The notes under the pieces were generated by a model that saw nothing but the letters and a program-made list of their open reading frames with translations, was not told the DNA's origin and did not search any database. Both the position numbers and the translations under genes were made by a program. From Aeromicrobium yanjiei (GTDB lineage Bacteria; Actinomycetota; Actinomycetes; Propionibacteriales; Nocardioidaceae), in assembly GCF_009649075.1 (NCBI RefSeq), contig NZ_CP045737.1, positions 186,001 to 250,000 of the forward strand: a stretch of DNA of 64,000 bases. The letters are read 5' to 3'. Each line of letters begins with the position of its first letter. The first letter of the stretch is position 1. Of the stretch, positions 41,928 through 50,007 are shown in pieces.

Positions 41928-43386
41928 CGATCTCGGCCGACAGCATCACGAGCGGCAGCCCACCCCCGGGGTGGGAGGAACCGCCCACCAGGAACAGCCC
42001 CGGGACGGGCGAGCGGTTGGCCGGGCGCAGGAACGCCGACCGGGGTCCGTTCGACGAGGAGCCGTAGATGGCGCCGCCGCCGGTCAAGGTGGCCCGCGCG
42101 AGGTCGGCGGGCGTCCGCACCTCGCGCCAGCGGAGATGGGGTCGCACGTCGAGACCGCGGCGCGCCATGGTCTCGAGCACGTGGTCGGCATAGTCCGCGG
42201 CGAGCCCCGGCGCATCCCAGTCCACGCCACCGTGCGGGTCGTGCGGTGCGGCGTTGACCAGGACGAACAGCCCCTCCCCTCCCTCCGGCGCGAGGGCGGG
42301 GTCGTGCGGCGACGACACGTACACGGTCGGCGCCTCCACGGGACGGCGTCGCGAGCGCGGGCCGAGGACGCCGTCGAACTCCGCGTCGTAGTCGTCGGTG
42401 AACAGCACCCGGTGCGAGCGGTGCTCGTGGGGCAAGGCATCCGTCGCGAGGAGCAGCACGAACCCCGACAGCGACCGGGCGTGGTCCAGGCGGGTCGCGG
42501 TCCGGCTGGCCCACCTGGCCGGCGGGACGAGCCGGCCGTACAGTTGGGCGGCGTCCACCCCGGCGACGACGACGTCGGCGGGCAGCAGCTCGCCGTCCGC
42601 GAGCCGGACCCCGCTGACCCGGCCGCCCGCGGTCCTCACCTCGGCGACCTCGGTGGACAGCCGCAGGGTGGTGCCGCGCTCGACGGCACGGTCGCGGACC
42701 GCCTCGGCGATGCGGTGCAGGCCCCCCGGGACGTGCCACGAGCCGTGCACCTGCTCGACGTACGGCACCGTGGCCAGGGCGGCCGGGGCCCGGCGTGGGT
42801 CCGATCCGGTGTACGTCGCGTAGCGGTCCAGCAGCTGCCGCAGGCGCGGATCGGTCAGGTACGACGCGCCGAGGCCGCGGAGCGTCTGCCACGGGGCGAC
42901 GTCGCGGACGTCGGTGAGCCTGCGGGAGAGCCGGGCCATGTCGGCGAGCGTGATGGGCGACTCCAGGAACGGCTCGTGCGTCGCGTCCCAGATGCGCCCG
43001 GCGCGGCCGAGGAATGCGGTCCACTGGGCGCCGCTTCCCGGCCCGAGGGCGCCGTCGAGCGCCGCGGCGATCGCGGAGACGTCGCCGGGCATGTCCAGCA
43101 CGGTGCCGTCGGGGAAGCGGTAGTGGCACGCGATCTCGAGCCGCTCCAGCGTCAGCACCGACGACAGCGGGTCGCCCGTGGCCGCGAACAGGTCCTCCAA
43201 CACGTACGGCATCGTCAGCAGCGAGGGTCCGGTGTCGAACGTGAAGCCGTCGCGCCGGAACGTGCCGAGCTTGCCGCCGACTGCGTCCGACTGCTCCAGG
43301 ACGGTCACGTCGTGGCCGGCTGCGGACAGCCGGGCGGCCGCCGCGAGCCCGCCGAGGCCGGCCCCGATGACGACGACGCGGCTCAT
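41902..43386 (-). CDS. CrtI-family carotenoid desaturase, probably 3',4'-desaturase (CrtD-like)
   Basis: FAD-dependent carotenoid desaturase of 494 residues, second CrtI-type protein of the locus. The N-terminal dinucleotide motif is VVIGAGLGGLAAAARLSAAG and the C-terminal signature is FLVGGSSHPGGGLPLVMLSA. Because a normal phytoene desaturase gene (crtI) is also present, this paralogue, clustered with a CruF-type hydratase and a glycosyltransferase, is better read as a CrtD-like enzyme acting on a 1'-hydroxylated end. Phytoene or zeta-carotene steps cannot be excluded. Its start overlaps the glycosyltransferase stop (ATGA) and the order of four overlapping genes forms one minus-strand operon. 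Confidence 0.85.
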   Translation of the reverse strand: MSRVVVIGAGLGGLAAAARLSAAGHDVTVLEQSDAVGGKLGTFRRDGFTFDTGPSLLTMPYVLEDLFAATGDPLSSVLTLERLEIACHYRFPDGTVLDMPGDVSAIAAALDGALGPGSGAQWTAFLGRAGRIWDATHEPFLESPITLADMARLSRRLTDVRDVAPWQTLRGLGASYLTDPRLRQLLDRYATYTGSDPRRAPAALATVPYVEQVHGSWHVPGGLHRIAEAVRDRAVERGTTLRLSTEVAEVRTAGGRVSGVRLADGELLPADVVVAGVDAAQLYGRLVPPARWASRTATRLDHARSLSGFVLLLATDALPHEHRSHRVLFTDDYDAEFDGVLGPRSRRRPVEAPTVYVSSPHDPALAPEGGEGLFVLVNAAPHDPHGGVDWDAPGLAADYADHVLETMARRGLDVRPHLRWREVRTPADLARATLTGGGAIYGSSSNGPRSAFLRPANRSPVPGLFLVGGSSHPGGGLPLVMLSAEIVSGLVGPC

Positions 43387-44516
43387 CGCGCGCTCCGGGG
43401 GTCGGTCACGGGGCGGCCCTTCCAGCGCAGGTCGCCGCGGGCGCGGCGCCGGAACGAGTCGATCAGCAGCCCGTCGAGCAGCAGCACCGAGAGCGGATGG
43501 AGCCACACGTCCGGGGTGGTGCGACCACGCGTGCGGCGGGCCACGAGCGCCCGTCCGGCGACGGCCGCGAGGTAGCCCAGCAGCCCTGTGCGCGATCCGC
43601 GCAGGGCGGCGGCGGGCGGAACGACGTACGCCAGGGCGAGCCCGCCGGCGACGACCGCGGCGCCCGGGCCCGACCCGAAGGCGGACCACAACGACTTGGC
43701 GTAGCCGTCCCGCAGCGCGGGCCAGCCGTCGTACATGCGGCACGTCGCGACGCTGCTGCCGTCGGCCACGACACCGCGCCCGCCGGAGGCCTTGACCGCC
43801 CGCAGCAGCGCGATGTCCTCCAGCACCTCGTGGCGCACCGCGGCGTGACCGCCCGCGCGGCGGTAGGCGGCCGCGTCGACGCACAGCAACTGTCCGTTGG
43901 CGGCGCCGAGGGACGGGCGGGGCGAGCGCTCGGCGAGGCGCAGCGGGAGGGTGCTCATCCACGACCACTGCAGCAGCGGCTGCACCAGGCGCTCGGACCA
44001 GGTCACCGCCAGCTGCCGGGGATACGGGCACACCAGGTCGAGCCGGGCCGACCGGAGCAGGCCGACCGTCGCGGGCAGGCACGTCGCGGCCACCGTGACG
44101 TCGGCGTCGACGAGCACCAGGACGCTCGCCTGCTCCGGAGCGGCCTCGGCCAGCTGATGGCACGCCCACGGCTTGCCGAGCCAGCCCTGCGGCAGGGGTG
44201 CGCCGGTCAGGAGCGTGACCCTGGGGTCGGTCGCGGCGACCGATCGCACGAGGTCGGCGGTGGCATCGGTCGAGCCGTCGTCCAGGACCAGCACGTCGAC
44301 GGGTCCCGCGCACCGATCGGCCGAGCGCAGGAGGCTGCGCAGGCATGCGACGACGACGTGGGCCTCGTCGCGGACGGGCAGCAGGACCGCGACGTGCTCG
44401 CGGGTGGGGGTGCCCTCCTCGTCGGGCACGCGCAACGTTCGCAGGTTGCGCAGCACCAGGGCGAGGGACCCGAGCGACAGGGCCGTCCCGGCGCGCACGG
44501 CCGGACCGGAGCTCAC
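43383..44516 (-). CDS. Family-2 glycosyltransferase, putative carotenoid glycosyltransferase (CruG-like)
   Basis: A 377-residue GT-A glycosyltransferase with hydrophobic segments at both ends. The nucleotide-sugar part is VAVLLPVRDEAHVVVACLRS with the DDGSTDATADL segment, the DxD-type motif is LVDADVTV, and the acceptor-region motif is the late EDIALLRAVKASGG (ED). Membrane segments lie around residues 240-330. In cyanobacteria and some actinobacteria CruG-like enzymes glycosylate the hydroxyl left by the CruF hydratase, and here its gene overlaps the CruF gene (GTGA), so the same order of steps is likely. Start GTG 44516. Confidence 0.82.
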   Translation of the reverse strand: MSSGPAVRAGTALSLGSLALVLRNLRTLRVPDEEGTPTREHVAVLLPVRDEAHVVVACLRSLLRSADRCAGPVDVLVLDDGSTDATADLVRSVAATDPRVTLLTGAPLPQGWLGKPWACHQLAEAAPEQASVLVLVDADVTVAATCLPATVGLLRSARLDLVCPYPRQLAVTWSERLVQPLLQWSWMSTLPLRLAERSPRPSLGAANGQLLCVDAAAYRRAGGHAAVRHEVLEDIALLRAVKASGGRGVVADGSSVATCRMYDGWPALRDGYAKSLWSAFGSGPGAAVVAGGLALAYVVPPAAALRGSRTGLLGYLAAVAGRALVARRTRGRTTPDVWLHPLSVLLLDGLLIDSFRRRARGDLRWKGRPVTDPRSAR

Positions 44517-45322
44517 GAGCCGGCCCGGCGGCGGTGCCGTGCCAGCAGCACCGCGAGCGGGATCGCGACGGTCCCCATGAGCAGTCCGCCGACCAGGGCG
44601 ACGGGTGGACGGCCGAAGAACGCCGCGTGCGCGAGCACCGACGAGGCGTACGTCCACAGGAAGACGGTGAGGGGCAGCAGGTCGCGGTCGGTGGTCACTC
44701 CGGGGCGGCGGGCCACGACTCGGTCGAGGGCCGCGCACATGAGGACGGCGACCACGAGCCAGCCGGCGAAGTTGGTCAGCGGGATGTCCTCGACGCCCGG
44801 CAGGGACGGGGTCGGGTCGTCCCAGCGCCAGTGGCCGGCGTCGACCATCTGCGGGTCGAGGAACACGTCCCACGTCGTGAGGGCCCATCCGGCGATCAGC
44901 GGGACCAGCAGACGACGCGAGCCGGCGAGCCGGCGCGCGGCCACGAGCGCGGGATAGGCCATCATCAGCCAGGCGAGGGGGACGACCGCGGGGACGCCGA
45001 GCACCTCCGGGCCGAGGGTGCCGGTGTAGTCGTAGGAGCCGAACGGCACCCCGGTGTGGACACCGACCGCCTCGGCGACCAGGCCGCCCCCGCCCGCGAC
45101 GACGAGCAGGCCGAGCGCCGACGTGCCGCCGCGGGTCGCGGTGACGTGGACCAGCGCGGCCGCCGACAGCAGCACGACGCTGAGGATCGTGAGCCGGTTG
45201 CTGCCGCCGTCGGTGAACGGGAACACCATCTGGGTGAGGATCGCCGCGCCCCCCAGCGCCCACGCGAGCAGAAGGGCGGGGGGCGTCCCGGTGCGGTCGG
45301 CGACGAACGAGGACGGCGTCAC
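44513..45322 (-). CDS. cruF: CruF-type carotenoid 1',2'-hydratase
   Basis: Integral membrane protein of 269 residues in the carotenoid-biosynthesis (DUF422) family that includes CruF and bisanhydrobacterioruberin hydratase. About seven hydrophobic helices are present. Diagnostic parts are VGVHTGVPFGSYDYTGTLGP and VPLAWLMMAYPALVAARRLA, followed by WDVFLDPQMVDAGHWRWDDP and GVEDIPLTNFAGWLVVAVLM. It adds water to the terminal double bond of an open psi end to give a tertiary 1'-hydroxyl. Start GTG 45322 overlaps the upstream stop, and its own stop overlaps the glycosyltransferase start, keeping hydration and glycosylation genes together. Confidence 0.85.
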   Translation of the reverse strand: MTPSSFVADRTGTPPALLLAWALGGAAILTQMVFPFTDGGSNRLTILSVVLLSAAALVHVTATRGGTSALGLLVVAGGGGLVAEAVGVHTGVPFGSYDYTGTLGPEVLGVPAVVPLAWLMMAYPALVAARRLAGSRRLLVPLIAGWALTTWDVFLDPQMVDAGHWRWDDPTPSLPGVEDIPLTNFAGWLVVAVLMCAALDRVVARRPGVTTDRDLLPLTVFLWTYASSVLAHAAFFGRPPVALVGGLLMGTVAIPLAVLLARHRRRAGS

Positions 45323-45999
45323 GGAGCCACTCCCCGGTAGGTGCCCTCGATCTCGGCGATCGCGAGCCGGGCGAACAGCTCCTCGGCGTACCAGCCGGCC
45401 GATGCGGTGCGCCGCACCACCTCGAGGTGGGGTGACCGGCGGTAGGCGAAGTCGACGAGCGCGTCCGAGGACTCCCACAGGCTGAACGTCCCCTGCAGGC
45501 CGACCGGTGCCTCGCCGATGCCGAGCGACATCCGCAGGCCGGGCGATCCGCGCAGATCGCTCGAGACGGCAGGGACCGCGCGCCAGAACGTGGCCGCACG
45601 GCGTACGCGCAGCCGGGCACGGGTGATTGCGGCGACCGGCCCGTCGTGCCGCTCGGCCGGGCCCGGCGCGAACGGCTCGGCGCCCGACCACGTGCCGCGC
45701 GACGACAGCGGCGACATCACGACCCGCAGCCGCTCGTGGGCGAGGGCGTCCCACCCGCGGACGAGGCGCCCGGACTCGAAGGCGGCCGCGGACTGCTGGT
45801 CCTCCCACACCGTCAGCGTCGCCCAGTGGTGCGGATCTGCGTCCCGGACCGTGAAGGTCTCGCCGGAGCCGGTGCCGAGCAGCTTGGCGAAGCGGAGGCC
45901 GGGGGTGCCGCGCAGCCCGATCCGGTCGCGGCCCATCCGCCAGAGCGCGGACGGCACCGACCGGGTGCCCCACACGTGCAGCACCGCGACCGCGCTCAT
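45319..45999 (-). CDS. Spheroidene-monooxygenase-like protein (CrtA family)
   Basis: A 226-residue protein resembling CrtA spheroidene monooxygenase, a ketolase for acyclic carotenoids. It begins MSAVAVLHVWGTRSVPSALW, and the middle TPGLRFAKLLGTGSGETFTV and TLTVWEDQQSAAAFESGRLV are typical, with a second repeat-like half (GTFSLWESSDALVDFAYRRS). The two halves look like tandem ferredoxin-like alpha/beta barrels of the kind used for haem or substrate binding. It could introduce a 2'-keto group at the psi end. Assigned by resemblance and context; some family members have no shown activity. Start and stop overlap the neighbouring genes. Confidence 0.8.
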   Translation of the reverse strand: MSAVAVLHVWGTRSVPSALWRMGRDRIGLRGTPGLRFAKLLGTGSGETFTVRDADPHHWATLTVWEDQQSAAAFESGRLVRGWDALAHERLRVVMSPLSSRGTWSGAEPFAPGPAERHDGPVAAITRARLRVRRAATFWRAVPAVSSDLRGSPGLRMSLGIGEAPVGLQGTFSLWESSDALVDFAYRRSPHLEVVRRTASAGWYAEELFARLAIAEIEGTYRGVAP

Positions 46000-46856
46000 C
46001 GGGGGTTCCCCGACGCGGCACGGAGGCGGTCGTCGGCCTCGACCGTGACGACCCAGCCGACGAGCACGACCAGGTGCAGCAGGAACAACCAGAACCCCAC
46101 CGCGACCACACCGCCCACCACGTCGAGGCCGCCGAACGGGACCCCCAGGTCGATCGGGAGCGACAGGAACAGCAAGAAGCCCTGCAGGAAGCCCGCGAGG
46201 AACGACGCGGTGGCGAGGGCGCCGACCAGGGCCGAGCTCCAGTGCAGGTGCCCGGGGGCCACCTGACGGAAGATCCACGCCAGCGCCGGGGTGAGGGCCA
46301 GCCACGTGATCGTGAACTCGACGACGATCAGGAGCAGACGCGACCACAGGCCCTCGCGCGACGCGAGGTCGATGGGCCCGGGGGCGAGCCGGACGACTGC
46401 GATCGACAAGAAGGGCAGCAGGATGAGCAGCGGCAGCATCGAGAGCCGTGCGCGCCAGCCCGTGAGGCGCTCGTTCGCGGGGAGCAGCGAGAGGCAGCCG
46501 CGGCGGATCCCCTCGCCGTAGAAGCTCGCCGGGAACACGGTCACGATCGCGCCGACCAGGCCGAGGTTCGCACCGGCCGACACGAGCGTGGCGAACGGTC
46601 CGCGCGCACCCATGTCGGGCGGCACGAGTGCCTGCAGGTCGAGCAGCCGGGCCTCGGCGTCCGAGCTGTCGCCGAACCAGGTCGTCGACCAGCACGCGAG
46701 CAGCAGCCACGGGACGATCGCGATCCCGGCGAAGTACGTGAGCTGGGCAGCCGACACCGACACGTCACGGCGCCCGACCGTGCGTCCGGCCGATCGCAGT
46801 GTGTCCACAGCCGTGGTCGCGATCCCGGAGGACCTGCCTGCCCGCTCCGCCGCCAT
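45996..46856 (-). CDS. YihY/BrkB-family membrane protein
   Basis: A 286-residue membrane protein with about six helices. The YihY signature is visible in QLTYFAGIAIVPWLLLACWS at the first helix, LSMLPLLILLPFLSIAVVRL near the third, and SFLAGFLQGFLLFLSLPIDL later. The biochemical role of the family is unsettled. ATG 46856 follows GGGAGG. Its stop overlaps the start of the CrtA-like gene, so the first gene of the minus-strand carotenoid operon is this one; it may help place carotenoid enzymes in the membrane or move product, which would be new for the family. It is divergent from the first cyclase gene, with 116 nt between. Confidence 0.85.
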   Translation of the reverse strand: MAAERAGRSSGIATTAVDTLRSAGRTVGRRDVSVSAAQLTYFAGIAIVPWLLLACWSTTWFGDSSDAEARLLDLQALVPPDMGARGPFATLVSAGANLGLVGAIVTVFPASFYGEGIRRGCLSLLPANERLTGWRARLSMLPLLILLPFLSIAVVRLAPGPIDLASREGLWSRLLLIVVEFTITWLALTPALAWIFRQVAPGHLHWSSALVGALATASFLAGFLQGFLLFLSLPIDLGVPFGGLDVVGGVVAVGFWLFLLHLVVLVGWVVTVEADDRLRAASGNPR

Positions 46857-46972
46857 CACCTGCCCATCCTCCCGCACCGTGCAGGTGCGCGCATGGCGCT
46901 GACTCGGCTCGCGGCCACGCTCCATCGCCGGGAGACTGTAACCTCCACGAGCAGATCGACGGAGGTGCCCCG

Positions 46973-47317
46973 ATGGAGTCCTGGACGTATGCCGGGATGC
47001 TGCTGTTCGTCCTGGTCGCGACCCTGCCGCTGGAGCTCGTGCTGCACACACGGATCTACACCCGTCCGCTCCGCCTCGGCCTCGTCCTGCTGTGCGTCGC
47101 ACCACCGTTCATCCTGTGGGACGTGCTCGCGACCCGCGCGGGGCACTGGTCGTTCGACCTGTCCCGCACGTGGGGCGCGACGGTCGGCGACCTCCCCGTC
47201 GAGGAGCTGATGTTCTTCTTCGTCGTACCGGTCGCCTCGGTGATGACGCTCGAGGCCGTCCGGGCGGTGCGCGGCTGGACCGTCGGCGACGAGCCGCAGG
47301 AGGTCGAGCGTCGATGA
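46973..47317 (+). CDS. Lycopene cyclase half-protein, CrtYc/CrtYe type
   Basis: A 114-residue membrane protein with three hydrophobic helices, the first half of the split lycopene cyclase of actinobacteria. MLLFVLVATLPLELVLHTRI begins the first helix, RAGHWSFDLS follows, and LPVEELMFFFVVPVASVMTL holds the conserved P-V-E-E-L-x-F-F motif of the active half. The ribosome site GGAGG precedes ATG 46973. It overlaps the second half-gene by four bases, so both subunits are made together. Whether the product ends are beta (C40) or C50 epsilon/gamma type cannot be decided; no CrtEb lycopene elongase is present, which favours C40. Confidence 0.88.
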   Translation: MESWTYAGMLLFVLVATLPLELVLHTRIYTRPLRLGLVLLCVAPPFILWDVLATRAGHWSFDLSRTWGATVGDLPVEELMFFFVVPVASVMTLEAVRAVRGWTVGDEPQEVERR

Positions 47318-47703
47318 CGCACACCGAGGTGTCCCTGGTCGCGGTGCTCGCGACGATCGTGCTCGATCTCTGGATCCTCCGCACCCGGCTGCTGACCCGC
47401 CGGGTGTTCTGGGTGTCCTACGCGATCGTGCTGTTCTTCCAGCTGCTGACCAACGAGTGGCTGACCTCGCGCGGCGTCTTCCGCTACGACCCTGACGCGA
47501 TCCTCGGATGGCGTGTGGGTCATGCACCGGTCGAGGACTTCCTGTTCGGATTCGCCCTGGTCACGTGGTCGATGTGCTGGTGGACGTGGTGGGGCCGTCG
47601 TGGTGTGCAGGCCGGACCCTTCGGCGAGCGCGGGCGGCTGCGACGAGGCGGGGGCCCGCGATCCGCAGACGTCGAGGACGCGACACCGTCACGCGCTGAT
47701 TGA
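47314..47703 (+). CDS. Lycopene cyclase half-protein, CrtYd/CrtYf type
   Basis: Second half of the heterodimeric lycopene cyclase, 129 residues. Three helices are visible (LVAVLATIVLDLWIL, VFWVSYAIVLFFQLL and FLFGFALVTWSMCWWTWW) and the motif APVEDFLFGFAL parallels the PVEEL motif of the partner. FRYDPDAILGW is conserved in the family. After the last helix comes a 35-residue Arg/Gly-rich tail whose coding DNA overlaps the end of crtB on the other strand for 143 nt. The start lies in the stop of the first half (ATGA). Confidence 0.86.
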   Translation: MTHTEVSLVAVLATIVLDLWILRTRLLTRRVFWVSYAIVLFFQLLTNEWLTSRGVFRYDPDAILGWRVGHAPVEDFLFGFALVTWSMCWWTWWGRRGVQAGPFGERGRLRRGGGPRSADVEDATPSRAD

Positions 47704-48511
47704 GCACGTCGTGGCCGGCCCTCTCGACCTCGTCGAGGATGCCGCCGTAGAGGTGGAACGCGGTCCAGACGCAGTCGCGGCTCGTGGGGTCGAGCAGGTC
47801 GATGCCCGGAGCGGCCCGGGCGTACAGCTCGCGGGCGCGCTCGACCTCGAACTGCACGAGGTTGCGGACCTCCGGTCGCACGGGCCCGGGCCGCAGGTCG
47901 CGCGGGTGCACGCCGAACGCGTCGAGGTCCTCCTGCGGCAGGTAGACCCGCCCCCGGACCAGGTCCTCGGCGACGTCGCGGATGAAGTTGGTCAGCTGGA
48001 ACGCCTCGCCCAGCAGCTGCGCGTGGTGGTGGGCACGGTCGTCGACGACCCCGAGCACCGGCACCATCTGCAGCCCGATCACGGCCGCGGAGCCGTACAT
48101 GTAGTCGCGCAGATCGTCGTACGTCTCGTAGGAGGAGACCGTGATGTCCTGGCGCATCGACTGCAAGAAGGCCTCGACGTACGCCACGGGGATCCGGTAG
48201 CGGCTCATCGTGTGGCCGGCCGCCGCGGCCACCGGATCGTCCGATCCGCCGGTCCTGACCGCGTCGAGGAACGCATCGCCCCAGGCCACGAGACGATCGG
48301 GATCGGGTGCGGTCAGCGAGTCGACGAAGTCGTCGGCATAGCGCGCGAAGCCGTACAGCGCATGGACGTGCGGGCGCTTGTGCGGCGGCAGCAGCAGCGT
48401 CGCGAGGTAGTAGGACTTGCCGTGCTCGGCGTTGAGCCTGCGGCACGTCTCGTACGACGAGCGCAGCGACGGGTCGTGGATGCCGGCGGCGTCGAGCTCG
48501 CGGGCGCTCAC
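47561..48511 (-). CDS. crtB: Phytoene synthase
   Basis: Joins two geranylgeranyl diphosphates to give phytoene. The 316-residue protein has both Asp-rich sites: YGFARYADDFVD and NFIRDVAEDLVRGRVYLP, plus LLGEAFQLT before the second. It begins at GTG 48511, overlapping the crtI stop by four bases (GTGA). The C-terminal 50 residues (RVTVSRPRRLRIAGP onward, ending in Ser/Thr repeats) run past the usual end and overlap the CrtYd gene on the opposite strand. It is the last gene of the crtE-crtI-crtB operon. Confidence 0.93.
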   Translation of the reverse strand: MSARELDAAGIHDPSLRSSYETCRRLNAEHGKSYYLATLLLPPHKRPHVHALYGFARYADDFVDSLTAPDPDRLVAWGDAFLDAVRTGGSDDPVAAAAGHTMSRYRIPVAYVEAFLQSMRQDITVSSYETYDDLRDYMYGSAAVIGLQMVPVLGVVDDRAHHHAQLLGEAFQLTNFIRDVAEDLVRGRVYLPQEDLDAFGVHPRDLRPGPVRPEVRNLVQFEVERARELYARAAPGIDLLDPTSRDCVWTAFHLYGGILDEVERAGHDVLNQRVTVSRPRRLRIAGPRLVAAARARRRVRPAHHDGPTTSTSTSTT

Positions 48512-50007
48512 GGCCAGGTCCTCGAGCGGTAGCCCGGCTGCGGGCCGGTGATGCGCTCGGCCGCGAGCCGTCCCGAGACCAGCACCATCGGCACGCCGAC
48601 GCCCGGCGTGGTGCCCGAGCCGGCGAAGACGACGTTCTCGCCCCAGATGTTGCGGGGACGGAACGGGCCGGTCTGGCCGAACGTGTGCGCGGCCGCGAAG
48701 GGCGCCCCGCGCTCCATGCCCTGCGCTTGCCAGTCCAGGGGGGTCGTGGCGTGCTCGACCTCGATCGCGTCGCCGAAGCCGGGGTAGCCGCGCCGCTCGA
48801 GCGTCTCGATGACGTGCTCGCGGTAGCGCGGCTCGAACGTCCGCCAGTCGATGTCGGCGTCGAGGTTGGGGGTCGGGAACAAGACGTAGTAGCTGTGTCG
48901 TCCGGCGGGCGCGAGGCTCGGGTCCATGTGGGTCGGCACCGACACGAGCAGCGAGGGATCGCTCATCACCCGACGCTCGTCGATGAGCTCGGTGAACACC
49001 CCCTGCCACGACTCGCCGAACGAGATGTTGTGCAGCGCGCCGGGGTCGTAGTCCACCGTGGAGCCCGCCAGCAGGAGATAGCACGAGGGTGAGTAGGACA
49101 GTCGCGCCACGCGTCGCGGCGTTCGACCGAGGAGATCGCGCCAGGCGACCGGCAGATCGGGCGTCAGGACGACTGCGTCGCACGCGATGCGCTCACCGTC
49201 GGTGGTGTGCACGGCCGTCGCGCGCTTGCCGTCGAGCTCGACCCGTTCGACCGTCGTGCCGTACCGGAACGTCACGCCGTGCTTCTCCGCCGCACCCGCG
49301 AGGGCCTGCGGGACCGCGTGCATGCCGCCCCGGGCGAAGAAGACGCCTGCGACCGAGTCCATGTAGCTGATGACGCTGTAGATCGCGAGGGCGTCGTAGG
49401 GCGACAGGCCCGCGTACATCGCCTGGAAGCTGTAGACCTTTTGCAGCCGCGGGTCCTTGAGGTACTGCGCGACCTTGGGAGCCAGCTTGCGGAACCCACC
49501 GACCGCCGCGAGGCGCGCGAGGTTGGGGGTGGCCACCGACAGGGGGGAGTCCATGTTGGTGTCGATGAAGTCCCGCATCTCGTAGCGGTAGACCTTCTCG
49601 AGCCATGCGGTGAAGTCGCGGAAACCCGCCGCGTCACCCGGACCGCACACCTCGCGGATCTCCTGCTCCATGCGTGCGGGGTCGGCATGGACGTCGATGC
49701 GGGAGCCGTCGGGGTACGTCGCGCGGTAGAGCGGGTCGACCGGGACCAGGTCCAGCCAGTCCTCCATCTGCTCACCGACGCAGTCGAAGGCGTCCGCGAT
49801 GAGATCGGGCATCGTCAGGACGGTCGGCCCGGTGTCGAACGTGTAGCCGCCCGTGCGGACCACGCCGGCCCGGCCGCCCGGCTCGTCGTCGCGCTCCACG
49901 ACCGTGACCTGGCGGCCTGCGCCGGCGAGGCGGAGCGCGGCGGAGAGGCCGCCGAGGCCCGCGCCGACGATGACGACGTGATCGGTGCTGCCCTTCACGG
50001 TGCGCAT
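48508..50007 (-). CDS. crtI: Phytoene desaturase
   Basis: Four-step desaturase turning phytoene into lycopene, 499 residues with FAD. The N-terminal motif is VVIVGAGLGGLSAALRLAGA followed by EPGGRAGVVRTGGYTFDTGP, the standard CrtI start. The C-terminal signature is VVFAGSGTTPGVGVPMVLVS with a following RLAAERITG. Compared with the paralogue at 41902 this has the features of the core pathway enzyme and is in the operon crtE-crtI-crtB. ATG 50007 overlaps the crtE stop by one base (TGATG). Confidence 0.93.
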   Translation of the reverse strand: MRTVKGSTDHVVIVGAGLGGLSAALRLAGAGRQVTVVERDDEPGGRAGVVRTGGYTFDTGPTVLTMPDLIADAFDCVGEQMEDWLDLVPVDPLYRATYPDGSRIDVHADPARMEQEIREVCGPGDAAGFRDFTAWLEKVYRYEMRDFIDTNMDSPLSVATPNLARLAAVGGFRKLAPKVAQYLKDPRLQKVYSFQAMYAGLSPYDALAIYSVISYMDSVAGVFFARGGMHAVPQALAGAAEKHGVTFRYGTTVERVELDGKRATAVHTTDGERIACDAVVLTPDLPVAWRDLLGRTPRRVARLSYSPSCYLLLAGSTVDYDPGALHNISFGESWQGVFTELIDERRVMSDPSLLVSVPTHMDPSLAPAGRHSYYVLFPTPNLDADIDWRTFEPRYREHVIETLERRGYPGFGDAIEVEHATTPLDWQAQGMERGAPFAAAHTFGQTGPFRPRNIWGENVVFAGSGTTPGVGVPMVLVSGRLAAERITGPQPGYRSRTWP

